Shown: piece after piece, positions 44,433 through 54,549 of the stretch
How the letters are laid out: each line of letters begins with the position of its first letter
Position numbering within the stretch: position 1 is the stretch's first letter
DNA from: Marinobacter fuscus
Lineage (GTDB): Bacteria > Pseudomonadota > Gammaproteobacteria > Pseudomonadales > Oleiphilaceae
DNA: 64,000 bases
Assembly (NCBI RefSeq): GCF_003007675.1
Contig: NZ_PXNP01000110.1
Location: forward strand, 142,373 to 206,372
Reading direction: 5' to 3'
Program-made: the position numbers and the translations under genes
The notes under the pieces: generated by a model
Told to the model about the DNA's origin: nothing
What the model saw: the letters and a program-made list of their open reading frames with translations, nothing else
Database searches by the model: none

Positions 44433-44546
44433 GGTTCGATCAGGGGGATGTCTTTCCGAAACACGCTGTAAATACGTCCCTGTACGCTCGACAAAAGCCA
44501 TCCATGGCTTTTGACGGTTCCGGAAAGACATCCCCCTGCTCGAACC
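44433..44546 (-). repeat. Long-hairpin intergenic repeat, copy 1
   Basis: Thirty-base arms at 44433-44462 and 44517-44546 are reverse complements with two mismatches. Inside is a second hairpin (CAAAAGCCA, loop TGGA, TGGCTTTTG on the minus strand), then a 29-base core that contains ACAGGGA and ends AGCGT. Copy 2 at 48423 has the same plan: its core matches at 22 of 29 positions and all seven differences are transitions. The copy lies between thiolase and acyl-CoA dehydrogenase genes and is oriented with their transcription. Confidence 0.88.
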
Positions 44547-44597
44547 CCATACGTTGTCTTTGCTTTCGAAGCGAGTGGGCCTCGGACAAAAGGCGCT

Positions 44598-45746
44598 TTA
44601 TCGACCGAGTACCGACCGTGCAATAATTTCTTTCATCACTTCCGATGTACCGCCATAAATCCGCTGAACCCGGGCATCAATAAAGTTCCGCGAAATCGGA
44701 TACTCGGTGGTGTAGCCGTAGCCGCCAAACAATTGCAGGCAACCATCCGCCACGCGGCACTGCATTTCCGTGGCGCTGTACTTGGCCATGGACGCGGTGG
44801 GGGCGTCGAGTTTGCCGTCTTCGTACTCGCGGATGCACTGGTCGACGAAGGCTTTGTTGATGCGATAGTCGGTTTCCATGCGGGCGATTTCGAACCGGGT
44901 GTTCTGCAACTGGCTGAGTTTCTGGCCGAACAGTTCCCGTTCCTGGCTGTACTGGATGGTCATGTCCAGAGAGCCTCGGGCGGCGGCAACGCCAAGGGCG
45001 CCGATGACCAGTCGCTCGCGGGGCAGTTCGCGCATCAGGTAGATGAAGCCCTGCCCTTCTTCCCCCAGCAGTGCGGAGGCGGGAATGCGCATATCCGAGA
45101 AGAACAGTTCGGAGGTGTCACCGGAATGCTGGCCGATTTTGTCGAGGTTGCGGCCTTTGCTGAAGCCCGGCAGGGAGGTGTCTACCAGGAACAGGCTGAT
45201 GCCCTTGGCGCCTGCGTTGGGGTCGGTTTTGGCGGCGACGATCACCATGTCGGCGTGTTGGCCGTTGGTAATGAAGGTTTTGGAGCCGTTGAGGATGTAG
45301 TGGTCGCCATTTTTGACTGCGCTGGTGCGCATGGCCTGGAGGTCGCTGCCTGCGCCGGGTTCGGTCATAGCGATGGCGCCGACGGCTTCGCCGGTGACCA
45401 TTTTCGGGAGCCACTGCTGTTTTTGTTCGTCGTTGCCGATGTGGCTTAGATAAGGTGCGACGATGTCGGAATGCACCATCACGTTGGTGGAGAGGGCGCC
45501 AAAGCCCAGGCGGGCCATTTCTTCGCCCACTACCACCGAGTACTGGAAAGGCGCGCCGCAGCCGCCGCAGTCTTCGGGTACGTCTACGCAGAGCATGCCT
45601 GCGTTACCCAGGGTGGTCCAGAGTTCCCGGGGCACGATGCCCTCTTTTTCCCAAGCGTCGTAATGGGGGGCCACTTCGGTTTCCAGGGCTTTGATTACCG
45701 AGTCCCGGAACAGGGCCAGTTCTTCTTGGTCGACAGGGTTGGTCAT
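44598..45746 (-). CDS. Acyl-CoA dehydrogenase (branched/short-chain type)
   Basis: The 382-residue flavoprotein has the family signatures AIAMTEPGAGSDLQAM and FITNGQHADMV near residues 122-160, SQERELFGQKLSQLQN, and QLFGGYGYTTEYPISR with RIYGGTSEVMKEIIAR at the end. It removes two hydrogens from an acyl-CoA and passes electrons to ETF. With the adjacent SDR and thiolase it probably handles 2-methylbutyryl-CoA from isoleucine. The ATG at 45746 follows AGGTGA; an upstream extension to 45869 has no family likeness. Confidence 0.88.
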   Translation of the reverse strand: MTNPVDQEELALFRDSVIKALETEVAPHYDAWEKEGIVPRELWTTLGNAGMLCVDVPEDCGGCGAPFQYSVVVGEEMARLGFGALSTNVMVHSDIVAPYLSHIGNDEQKQQWLPKMVTGEAVGAIAMTEPGAGSDLQAMRTSAVKNGDHYILNGSKTFITNGQHADMVIVAAKTDPNAGAKGISLFLVDTSLPGFSKGRNLDKIGQHSGDTSELFFSDMRIPASALLGEEGQGFIYLMRELPRERLVIGALGVAAARGSLDMTIQYSQERELFGQKLSQLQNTRFEIARMETDYRINKAFVDQCIREYEDGKLDAPTASMAKYSATEMQCRVADGCLQLFGGYGYTTEYPISRNFIDARVQRIYGGTSEVMKEIIARSVLGR

Positions 45747-45837
45747 ATCACTCACCTGTGGTTGTCGGTTCGCTTTTGGCGAATCCTGCGTTATTGAACC
45801 ACTACCGGCCCGCTTGTGGCGGGCGCGGGTGTTGGTA

Positions 45838-46599
45838 TTACTTTGGCGCCATTCGCAGGGCGCAATCAAGGCGGATGACTTCGCCGTTCAGGATCGGGTT
45901 GCGCACCATCTGGTCGACCATCATGCCGAATTCCTCGGGCTTGCCCAGCCGTTTCGGGAACGGCAGTGTGGCGGCCAGGCTGTCCTGCACTTCTTCGGGC
46001 ATACCCGCCAGCATCGGAGTCATGAACAGGCCCGGTGCGATGGTGTTCACTCGAATGCCTTCACGGGCGAGTTCCCGGGCGGCCTGCAGGGTGAGTGACA
46101 CCACTCCGCCCTTTGAAGCGCTGTAAGCGGCCTGGCCAATCTGGCCTTCATAGGCCGCCACCGACGCGGTATTGATGATCACGCCCCGCTCGCCATCGGC
46201 GTTAGCGTCTCGGGTGGCCATATCGGCCGCGGCCAGTCGCAGGATGTTGAAGGTGCCAATCAGGTTTACCTGCACCACTTTGCTGAAGCTCTCCAGCGGC
46301 ATCACGCCATCACGGCCCAGGATCTTGGCGGCCGGGGCAATACCGGCGCAATTGACGGCAACGCCGCAGGGGCCGTGGGCTTCGCGGGCTGCGCGGATAG
46401 CCGCTTCGGCACTGTCGGCAGAGGTAACGTCGCAGTGCAGAAAGATACCACCAATCTCTGCAGCCACTTTTTCGCCCTGACTCTGGTTCACATCCAGGAT
46501 CGCCACCTTGCATCCCGCTGCCGCCAGCGCACGCGCGGCGCCCTCGCCCAAGCCCGAAGCCCCGCCTGTTACAATGGCTGGTACGTACTGGAATTCCAT
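45838..46599 (-). CDS. Short-chain dehydrogenase (3-hydroxy-2-methylbutyryl-CoA type)
   Basis: The 253-residue SDR has the cofactor motif VTGGASGLGEGAARAL, NCAGIAPA, and the catalytic Ser-Tyr-Lys in NTASVAAYEGQIGQAAYSASKGG. It closely resembles type 10 hydroxyacyl-CoA dehydrogenases (FPKRLGKPEEFGMMVDQMV, VIRLDCALRMAPK), which oxidise 3-hydroxy-2-methylbutyryl-CoA in isoleucine breakdown. AAGGAGTG precedes the ATG at 46599. It is the first gene of the minus-strand unit and diverges from liuR, with the palindrome at 46665 between. Confidence 0.9.
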   Translation of the reverse strand: MEFQYVPAIVTGGASGLGEGAARALAAAGCKVAILDVNQSQGEKVAAEIGGIFLHCDVTSADSAEAAIRAAREAHGPCGVAVNCAGIAPAAKILGRDGVMPLESFSKVVQVNLIGTFNILRLAAADMATRDANADGERGVIINTASVAAYEGQIGQAAYSASKGGVVSLTLQAARELAREGIRVNTIAPGLFMTPMLAGMPEEVQDSLAATLPFPKRLGKPEEFGMMVDQMVRNPILNGEVIRLDCALRMAPK

Positions 46600-46664
46600 A
46601 AGGCACTCCTTATTAATAGGATCGAAGTCTGATCCGCACATCATCATCCGGATCACAAAAATAC

Positions 46665-46680
46665 TTTACGTTTACGTAAA
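46665..46680. promoter_or_regulatory. Probable LiuR operator
   Basis: TTTACGT, two bases, then ACGTAAA form a perfect palindrome. It lies 35 bases upstream of liuR and 66 bases upstream of the divergent SDR gene. Its place, symmetry and MerR-type spacing fit autoregulation and control of both arms by LiuR, as known for branched-chain amino acid degradation in proteobacteria. Confidence 0.75.
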
Positions 46681-46714
46681 CTTTAACTAACCTTGATTAA
46701 AAAAGGAAATAGGC

Positions 46715-47152
46715 ATGAGCGAAAAAAGAACCTTCAGCATCAGCGAGCTCTCACAAGAGTTCGACGTAACCACCCGAAGCATTCGGTTTTACGAAGATCA
46801 GGGTCTGCTCAAGCCTAGCCGACGCGGGCAAACCCGGATCTTCAGCACCAAAGACCGCGTGCGACTAAAACTGATTCTGCGGGGCAAGCGCATGGGCTTC
46901 ACCCTGTCGGAAACCAAAGAACTGTTCGACCTGTGGGACGAAACCCCGACAGGCAATGAGAAGCAACTGCTGAAAATGCTGGAAATCCTGAGCACTCGCC
47001 GTGCCCATCTGGAACAACAGAAAAACGACATCGCCATGGCCGAAATGGAAATGGAAACTGCCGAAGCGCGATGCCGCGAAGCACTGGCAGAACTCCGGAA
47101 ACGGGAAACCAAAACCAGCAAGGCAGCAACCGATGACGCCGTTACCCGGTAA
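46715..47152 (+). CDS. liuR: MerR-family regulator of branched-chain amino acid degradation
   Basis: The 145-residue protein has the MerR winged helix (FSISELSQEFDVTTRSIRFYEDQGLLKPSRRGQTRIF), further DNA-contact residues (RVRLKLILRGKRMGF) and a C-terminal dimer coiled coil. There are no metal-binding cysteines. Sequence and its place at the head of liuABCDE identify LiuR, a repressor relieved by catabolic intermediates. AAAGGAAA precedes the ATG. Confidence 0.9.
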   Translation: MSEKRTFSISELSQEFDVTTRSIRFYEDQGLLKPSRRGQTRIFSTKDRVRLKLILRGKRMGFTLSETKELFDLWDETPTGNEKQLLKMLEILSTRRAHLEQQKNDIAMAEMEMETAEARCREALAELRKRETKTSKAATDDAVTR

Positions 47153-47206
47153 AACACAAATAACGGGTGGCGAAATGAAACGATCAAAACAAAAAGGCAG
47201 CCAACC

Positions 47207-48373
47207 ATGAAATCACAATACTCAGAGCTCAATTTCGGCCTTGGCGAAACCCTGGACATGCTCCGGGAACAGGTGAACAACTTCGCCGCCACCGAAATCG
47301 CCCCCCGCGCTGCAGACATCGACAAAAACAACGAATTCCCCATGGATCTGTGGCGCAAATTCGGCGACATGGGCCTGCTGGGCATTACCGTGAGTGAAGA
47401 ATACGGCGGCTCCGACATGGGCTACCTGGCCCACGTGATCGCCATGGAAGAGATCAGCCGCGCCTCCGCCTCCGTTGGCCTGTCCTACGGCGCCCACTCC
47501 AACCTGTGCGTCAACCAGATTCACCGCAACGGCACCGAAGAACAGAAGCAGAAATACCTGCCCAAACTGGTCAGCGGCGAACACATCGGCGCCCTGGCCA
47601 TGTCCGAGCCCAACGCAGGCTCCGACGTGATCTCCATGAAACTCAGCGCCCGCGATGAAGGCGACCACTACGTGCTTAACGGCAACAAAATGTGGATTAC
47701 CAACGGGCCAGACGCCAACACCTACGTCATCTACGCCAAAACCGACACCCAGGCTGGCTCCAAAGGCGTCACCGCCTTCATCGTAGAGCGCGACTACCCC
47801 GGTTTCAGCCGCCACCAGAAACTCGACAAACTCGGCATGCGCGGCTCTAACACCTGCGAACTGGTGTTTGAAGACTGCAAAGTCCCCAAAGAAAACGTCC
47901 TCGGCGGTGTGGGCAACGGCGCCAAAGTGCTCATGAGCGGCCTCGACTACGAACGCCTCGTCCTCTCCGGAGGCCCCCTCGGCATCATGCAGGCCGCCAT
48001 GGACGTGGTCGTCCCCTACATCCGCGAGCGAAAACAATTCGGCCAGGCCATCGGTGAATTCGAACTGGTACAGGGCAAAGTCGCCGACATGTACACCTGG
48101 ATGAACACCGCCAAATCCTACGTCTACATGGTGGCCCAGTCCGCCGACCGCGGCGAAACCACCCGCAAAGACGCCGCCGGCGCGATCCTCTACTCCGCCG
48201 AAATGGCCACCAAACTGGCCCTGGACGCCATTCAGCTGCTGGGCGGCAATGGCTACATCAACGAATACCCGACCGGCCGCCTGCTGCGGGACGCGAAACT
48301 CTACGAAATCGGCGCTGGAACGTCTGAAATCCGACGGATGCTGATCGGGCGCGAGCTGTTCCTGAACAAGTAA
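47207..48373 (+). CDS. liuA: Isovaleryl-CoA dehydrogenase
   Basis: The 388-residue flavoprotein shows SYGAHSNLCVNQIHRNG and AMSEPNAGSDVISM, both typical of isovaleryl-CoA dehydrogenase. The catalytic Glu lies in GLDYERLVLSGGPLG, and the end is GNGYINEYPTGRLLRDAKLYEIGAGTSEIRR in two parts. It converts isovaleryl-CoA to 3-methylcrotonyl-CoA in leucine breakdown. It follows liuR by 54 bases. The 190 bases before liuB are largely filled by a long-hairpin repeat. Confidence 0.95.
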   Translation: MKSQYSELNFGLGETLDMLREQVNNFAATEIAPRAADIDKNNEFPMDLWRKFGDMGLLGITVSEEYGGSDMGYLAHVIAMEEISRASASVGLSYGAHSNLCVNQIHRNGTEEQKQKYLPKLVSGEHIGALAMSEPNAGSDVISMKLSARDEGDHYVLNGNKMWITNGPDANTYVIYAKTDTQAGSKGVTAFIVERDYPGFSRHQKLDKLGMRGSNTCELVFEDCKVPKENVLGGVGNGAKVLMSGLDYERLVLSGGPLGIMQAAMDVVVPYIRERKQFGQAIGEFELVQGKVADMYTWMNTAKSYVYMVAQSADRGETTRKDAAGAILYSAEMATKLALDAIQLLGGNGYINEYPTGRLLRDAKLYEIGAGTSEIRRMLIGRELFLNK

Positions 48374-48422
48374 TCGCAACAAGCGCTGTCAGCAAGAGAA
48401 GACAACACCCAACGCACGCCGA

Positions 48423-48532
48423 GGGCTTGGCGGGGTGTTCTTTTCGGGAGTGTCTGTGGCCAAGGATGGCCACAGTCAAGCGCACAGGGATGTACTCGTA
48501 GCGTCTCCCGAAAAGAACACCCCGCCAAGCCC
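48423..48532 (+). repeat. Long-hairpin intergenic repeat, copy 2
   Basis: Arms of 28 bases at 48423-48450 and 48505-48532 are perfect reverse complements. Within them are a nine-base hairpin (CTGTGGCCA, loop AGGA, TGGCCACAG, 48454-48475) and a 29-base core from 48476 containing ACAGGGA and ending AGCGT. The arms differ in sequence from copy 1 yet still pair, so the structure is kept while the bases change. The copy lies between liuA and liuB, in the direction of transcription. Confidence 0.92.
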
Positions 48533-48563
48533 GGACGCCACAAGGTGAAAAAAGGCTGGGAAC

Positions 48564-50171
<1,608 letters not shown>

Positions 50172-50183
50172 AGGAGCCCAGCC

Positions 50184-50993
50184 ATGTCAGAACAAGAACA
50201 CGCGGTTCTGCTGCAACAACGGGACAAAGGCGTCTCGGAAATCGTGCTGAACCGACCGGACAAACGCAACGCCTTCGACGACGTCATCATCCAGCAACTC
50301 ATTGCTGCGCTGGACAAGGCCGACCGGGATGAGCAAACCCAGGTCGTCATCCTGCGATCTGAAGGGAAACACTTCTCGGCGGGGGCCGACCTCGGCTGGA
50401 TGCGGCGCATGGCCAACAATACCCGCCAGGAAAACCTGGACGACTCCCGGGAACTGGCCCGACTGATGAATACCCTGAACCATCTGTCCAAGCCGGTGAT
50501 CGGCCTGGTACAGGGCGCGGCCTTCGGCGGCGCGGTCGGCCTCGCCGCCTGCTGCGACATCGTGCTGGCCACCGAAAATGCCAGCTTCTGCCTGAGCGAA
50601 GTCAAACTCGGCCTGATTCCGGCCGTGATCAGCCCCTACGTGGTTCGCGCCATCGGTGAACGCCAGGCAAGGCGCTACTTCCTGACCGCCGAAACTTTCA
50701 GCGCGCAGCAGGCCGAACACTATGGATTGGTACACCTAGTTTGCGAAAACCAGACGGCCATGCAGCGGCGCTGCGACGAGCTTCTGCAGCAACTGGCCCT
50801 GAACGGCCCTGAAGCGATGAAAGCCGCGAAAGACCTGGTTTTTGCCGTTAGCCACAAAGCCATCTCCAGCGAGGTGATTGACGACACCGCACAGCGCATT
50901 GCCGACATACGCGTGGGCGACGAAGGCCAGGAAGGGCTGAGCGCGTTCCTGAACAAACGAAAAGCATCCTGGGTGCCGGGAGACAACGCATAA
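50184..50993 (+). CDS. liuC: Methylglutaconyl-CoA hydratase (enoyl-CoA hydratase family)
   Basis: The 269-residue crotonase-fold protein has NRPDKRNAFDDVII, the oxyanion-hole segment LRSEGKHFSAGADLGWMRRM, and GAAFGGAVGLAACCDIVLA with ENASFCLSEVKLGLIPA. It hydrates 3-methylglutaconyl-CoA to HMG-CoA. AAAGGAG lies before the ATG. Its stop TAA shares a base with the liuD start. Confidence 0.93.
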   Translation: MSEQEHAVLLQQRDKGVSEIVLNRPDKRNAFDDVIIQQLIAALDKADRDEQTQVVILRSEGKHFSAGADLGWMRRMANNTRQENLDDSRELARLMNTLNHLSKPVIGLVQGAAFGGAVGLAACCDIVLATENASFCLSEVKLGLIPAVISPYVVRAIGERQARRYFLTAETFSAQQAEHYGLVHLVCENQTAMQRRCDELLQQLALNGPEAMKAAKDLVFAVSHKAISSEVIDDTAQRIADIRVGDEGQEGLSAFLNKRKASWVPGDNA

Positions 50994-52981
50994 TGTTCAA
51001 CAAAATACTCATCGCCAATCGGGGCGAAATCGCCTGCCGCATCATCCAGACGGCCCATCGCATGGGCATCCGCTGCGTGGCGGTCTACTCAGACGCCGAC
51101 GCCAACGCCCGGCATGTGGCCATGGCCGACGAAGCCTTCCACATTGGCCCGGCGCCAAGCTCGGAAAGCTACCTGAAAGCCGACAAGATCATCGACATCG
51201 CGCTGAAAAGCGGTGCCCAGGCCATCCATCCGGGCTATGGCTTTTTGTCTGAAAACACCGATTTCGCCGAGGCCTGCGAGGCCAACGGCATCGTATTCAT
51301 TGGCCCGCCGTCGCCGGCCATTGCTGCCATGGGCTCAAAATCCGCCGCGAAAGCCATCATGGAAGATGCAGGCGTACCGCTGGTGCCCGGTTACCATGGC
51401 AAAGACCAGTCGCCGGAACTGTTACGGGCCGAAGCCGAGAAATGCGGTTTTCCATTGCTGCTGAAAGCCGTGGCCGGCGGTGGCGGCAAAGGCATGCGGG
51501 TGGTCGAAAACATGGCCGAATTCGACGACGCCCTGGCCGCCGCCCAACGGGAGGCAAAAAACGCCTTCGGCAACCCGGACATGCTGATCGAGCGCTACCT
51601 GACCCAGCCACGGCACGTGGAAATCCAGGTTTTCTGCGACCAGCAGGGCAACGGCATCTATCTGGCCGAACGGGATTGCTCGGTGCAGCGGCGGCACCAG
51701 AAAGTGCTGGAAGAAGCTCCGGCCCCCGGGCTGAGCGAAGACACCCGCAAAGCCATGGGTGAAGCCGCCGTTCGGGCCGCCCAGGCCATCAACTACGTGG
51801 GCGCGGGCACGGTGGAGTTCCTGTACGACGTCGACGGCTCTTTCTTCTTTATGGAAATGAACACCCGCCTGCAGGTGGAGCATCCGGTTACCGAAATGGT
51901 CACTGGCCAGGATCTGGTGGAGTGGCAATTGAAAGTGGCCTGGGGCGACCCGCTGCCGCTAAACCAGGCGCAGGTCAAAACCCGGGGCCATGCCATAGAG
52001 GCGCGCATCTACGCTGAAGACCCGGAGCAGGACTTCCTGCCCGCCACTGGTACCCTGCGCTACCTGAGCACTCCGGACGAGTCCGCCAATGTGCGAGTGG
52101 ACACCGGCGTAACCGAAGGCGATGAAATCAGCATTCACTATGATCCTATGATCGCCAAGCTGATCGTCTGGGACGACACCCGGGAACAGGCCGTCAACCG
52201 CATGGTTCAGGCCCTGGAGCAGTACCGCATCGCTGGCCTGAAAACCAATATCCGGTTCCTGCACGCCACCGTGGACGCCCAGCCGTTCCGGGAAGCCCAG
52301 CTGACCACCAACTTTATTGCCAGCCATGGCGACCTGCTGTTCCCGAAATCCAGGCTGGATCTGGACAAGGCCCTGGTGCTGGCCGCCGGGTTTATCCTGG
52401 AGCAACGCAAATCCGCCGACCCGGTGACGGCAGACCCCTGGTCACCGTTTGGACGACAAAACAGCTGGCGCCTGAACTGGGAGTTCGCCCAGCCCCTCAC
52501 CCTGCAGGTGGGCGACGACAAACACGAACTGAAAATTCTGGAGCGGGACGACCGGTATCAGGTCGAGGTGGGCGGCAGCGTTTATCAGCTGCACGCCAAA
52601 CTGAACGACGACTACCTGCAAGCCGTGGTGAACGGCCATCGCCTGAGCCTGCACGGCAACCTGCATAACGAAGAGCTGGTGCTGTTCTACGGCGGCGACA
52701 CCTTCAAGTGTACGGTCTATCGAGAAACCTACGGCTTCGAGGAAATGGCCGGTGAAGGCAGCCTGGCGGCACCCATGAACGGCTCCATTGTGGCGGTGCA
52801 GACCAAAGTGGGCGACCGGGTAAACGCCGGCCAGAGCCTGGTGATTATGGAAGCCATGAAGATGGAGCACGCCATCAAGGCCCCGGCCGACGGCGTGGTC
52901 ACCGACATCTTCTACAGCGAAGGTGACCAGGTGGCAGAAGGTGCAGAGCTGATCGCCATCGACACCGGGGAGGCAGAATAA
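50993..52981 (+). CDS. liuD: Methylcrotonoyl-CoA carboxylase, biotin (alpha) subunit
   Basis: The 662-residue protein has a biotin carboxylase core (residues 1-450; KILIANRGEIACRII, KAVAGGGGKGMRVV, EMNTRLQVEHPVTEM). A BT linker domain follows, and a C-terminal biotinyl domain carries the target Lys in MEAMKMEH near residue 627. It loads CO2 on biotin with ATP for liuB. Both ends overlap neighbouring genes by one base, which points to coupled translation. Confidence 0.96.
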   Translation: MFNKILIANRGEIACRIIQTAHRMGIRCVAVYSDADANARHVAMADEAFHIGPAPSSESYLKADKIIDIALKSGAQAIHPGYGFLSENTDFAEACEANGIVFIGPPSPAIAAMGSKSAAKAIMEDAGVPLVPGYHGKDQSPELLRAEAEKCGFPLLLKAVAGGGGKGMRVVENMAEFDDALAAAQREAKNAFGNPDMLIERYLTQPRHVEIQVFCDQQGNGIYLAERDCSVQRRHQKVLEEAPAPGLSEDTRKAMGEAAVRAAQAINYVGAGTVEFLYDVDGSFFFMEMNTRLQVEHPVTEMVTGQDLVEWQLKVAWGDPLPLNQAQVKTRGHAIEARIYAEDPEQDFLPATGTLRYLSTPDESANVRVDTGVTEGDEISIHYDPMIAKLIVWDDTREQAVNRMVQALEQYRIAGLKTNIRFLHATVDAQPFREAQLTTNFIASHGDLLFPKSRLDLDKALVLAAGFILEQRKSADPVTADPWSPFGRQNSWRLNWEFAQPLTLQVGDDKHELKILERDDRYQVEVGGSVYQLHAKLNDDYLQAVVNGHRLSLHGNLHNEELVLFYGGDTFKCTVYRETYGFEEMAGEGSLAAPMNGSIVAVQTKVGDRVNAGQSLVIMEAMKMEHAIKAPADGVVTDIFYSEGDQVAEGAELIAIDTGEAE

Positions 52982-53922
52982 TGGCCTTTCCAGACACCGT
53001 TCGACTGGTGGAAATGAGCCCCCGGGACGGCCTGCAAAACGAGCCCGGCGAGGTGATTGCCACCGCCATAAAAACCGGCCTGATTGATCGGTTGGCCGAT
53101 TGCGGGCTGAGCCACATCGAATCCGCCAGCTTTGTGTCCCCGAAATGGGTGCCTCAAATGGCCGACGCCGCCGAAGTTCTGGCGGGCATCAACCGCAAGC
53201 CCGGCGTGTGCTACTCCGCCCTCACCCCCAACCTGAAAGGCTTCGAAGGGGCCCTGGCCGCTGGCGCCAACGAAGTGGCGGTGTTCGGTGCGGCATCGGA
53301 GTCTTTCACCAAAAAGAACATCAACTGCACCATCGCCGAAAGCCTGGAGCGCTTTGTACCGGTCGTTGAAAAAGCCCGAAAACACGGCATTCCCGTGCGG
53401 GGTTACGTATCGACTGTACTCGGTTGCCCTTACGAAGGCGAGATTGCGCCGGACAAGGTGGCCACCGTGGCTAAAGCGCTGTACGACATGGGTTGCCATG
53501 AAATTTCCCTGGGCGACACCATCGGTGTGGGCACGCCCCTGAAAGCCAAACGCATGCTTGAAGCCGTGGCCGCCCATGTGCCCATGGCCAAACTGGCCGC
53601 ACACTTCCACGACACCTACGGCCAGGCCCTGGCCAACCTGTATGCCGTGCTGGAAGAAGGCATCAGCGTGATCGACGCCTCGGTGGCGGGGCTGGGTGGC
53701 TGCCCCTACGCCAACGGAGCCTCCGGCAACGTCGCCAGCGAAGACGTGCTCTACCTGCTGAACGGGCTGGGCATAAGCACGGGCGTGAGTCTGGAAAAAC
53801 TGGTGGCAACCGGACACTGGATTAGCCAGCAACTGAACCGCAAAAACGGCTCCAAAGTGGGTCTTGCCACAGGCGGTCAATGCACAACACCAAAAAAGCT
53901 GGGAGTAACCCATGAGCAATAA
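52981..53922 (+). CDS. liuE: Hydroxymethylglutaryl-CoA lyase
   Basis: The 313-residue TIM-barrel protein has VEMSPRDGLQNE at residues 10-21, FHDTYGQALANLY with metal-binding His, and the Cys motif in GLGGCPYANGASGNVASEDV. It splits HMG-CoA into acetyl-CoA and acetoacetate, the last step of leucine breakdown. Its end overlaps the AhpD-like gene by 11 bases. Confidence 0.95.
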   Translation: MAFPDTVRLVEMSPRDGLQNEPGEVIATAIKTGLIDRLADCGLSHIESASFVSPKWVPQMADAAEVLAGINRKPGVCYSALTPNLKGFEGALAAGANEVAVFGAASESFTKKNINCTIAESLERFVPVVEKARKHGIPVRGYVSTVLGCPYEGEIAPDKVATVAKALYDMGCHEISLGDTIGVGTPLKAKRMLEAVAAHVPMAKLAAHFHDTYGQALANLYAVLEEGISVIDASVAGLGGCPYANGASGNVASEDVLYLLNGLGISTGVSLEKLVATGHWISQQLNRKNGSKVGLATGGQCTTPKKLGVTHEQ

Positions 53923-54487
53923 CAACGTCGTAGCCCTGGACTTACCCATTCCGCAGATCAACGACCTGCCGGAAGACACCCGCAAGTACTTCGAGATCTG
54001 CCAGGAAAAACTGGGCATGGTGCCCAATGTCCTCACCGCCTACAGCCAGAACCTCAAGCAACTGGACGGCTTCACCCGCCTGTACAACGAACTCATGCTG
54101 GGCGAAGGCGAACTCTCCAAGCTGGAGCGGGAAATGATCGCCGTGGTGGTGTCGTCCGAAAATAAATGCTTTTACTGCCTGGTGGCCCACGGTGCCGCCG
54201 TGCGCGTGATGAGCGGCGACCCGCAACTGGGTGAACATCTGGTGATGAACTACCGCACCGCCAAAGTCGACCCACGCCAGCGGGCCATGCTGGATTTCGC
54301 CTCGCACCTCACCCGCTCGCCAGCCACGGTTACCGAAGCCGAGATCCAGACCCTGCGCGACGCCGGTTTCAGCGACCGCGCCATCTGGGACATCAGCAAC
54401 CTGGTGGGCTTCTACAATATGTCTAACCGGGTCGCCATCGCCAGCGATATGCAGCCCAACCCGGAATATCACGGCCAGAGCCGCTAA
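53912..54487 (+). CDS. AhpD-like peroxidase-related enzyme
   Basis: The 191-residue protein belongs to the carboxymuconolactone decarboxylase/AhpD superfamily, peroxidase-related branch. The redox motif is ENKCFYCLVAHG (Cys-x-x-Cys-x-x-x-His) near residues 83-94. Such proteins reduce peroxides or act as thiol oxidoreductases. The start overlaps the end of liuE, so it is part of the liu operon, although it is not a known step in leucine degradation. It may protect against peroxide formed by flavin dehydrogenases; that is inference. Confidence 0.85.
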   Translation: MSNNNVVALDLPIPQINDLPEDTRKYFEICQEKLGMVPNVLTAYSQNLKQLDGFTRLYNELMLGEGELSKLEREMIAVVVSSENKCFYCLVAHGAAVRVMSGDPQLGEHLVMNYRTAKVDPRQRAMLDFASHLTRSPATVTEAEIQTLRDAGFSDRAIWDISNLVGFYNMSNRVAIASDMQPNPEYHGQSR

Positions 54488-54549
54488 CTCCCTCTGGCCA
54501 GTTCGTTGATCTACTGCAACCGCTCAATTACAAAAACAGAGGCAGAGAC

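Noticed and set aside
44402..44623. Small open frames within the hairpin repeat at 44433 as possible proteins
   Set aside because: The frame follows the palindrome and is not kept in the second copy at 48423; the structure explains the sequence better.
47222..48382. Long open frame on the minus strand opposite liuA (386 codons)
   Set aside because: It is the shadow of a GC-rich, well-conserved gene; its translation is Val/His/Gly-rich with no family likeness, and liuA is certain.
52912..54036. Minus-strand open frame over liuE (374 codons)
   Set aside because: Shadow of liuE and the start of the AhpD-like gene; no domain seen.
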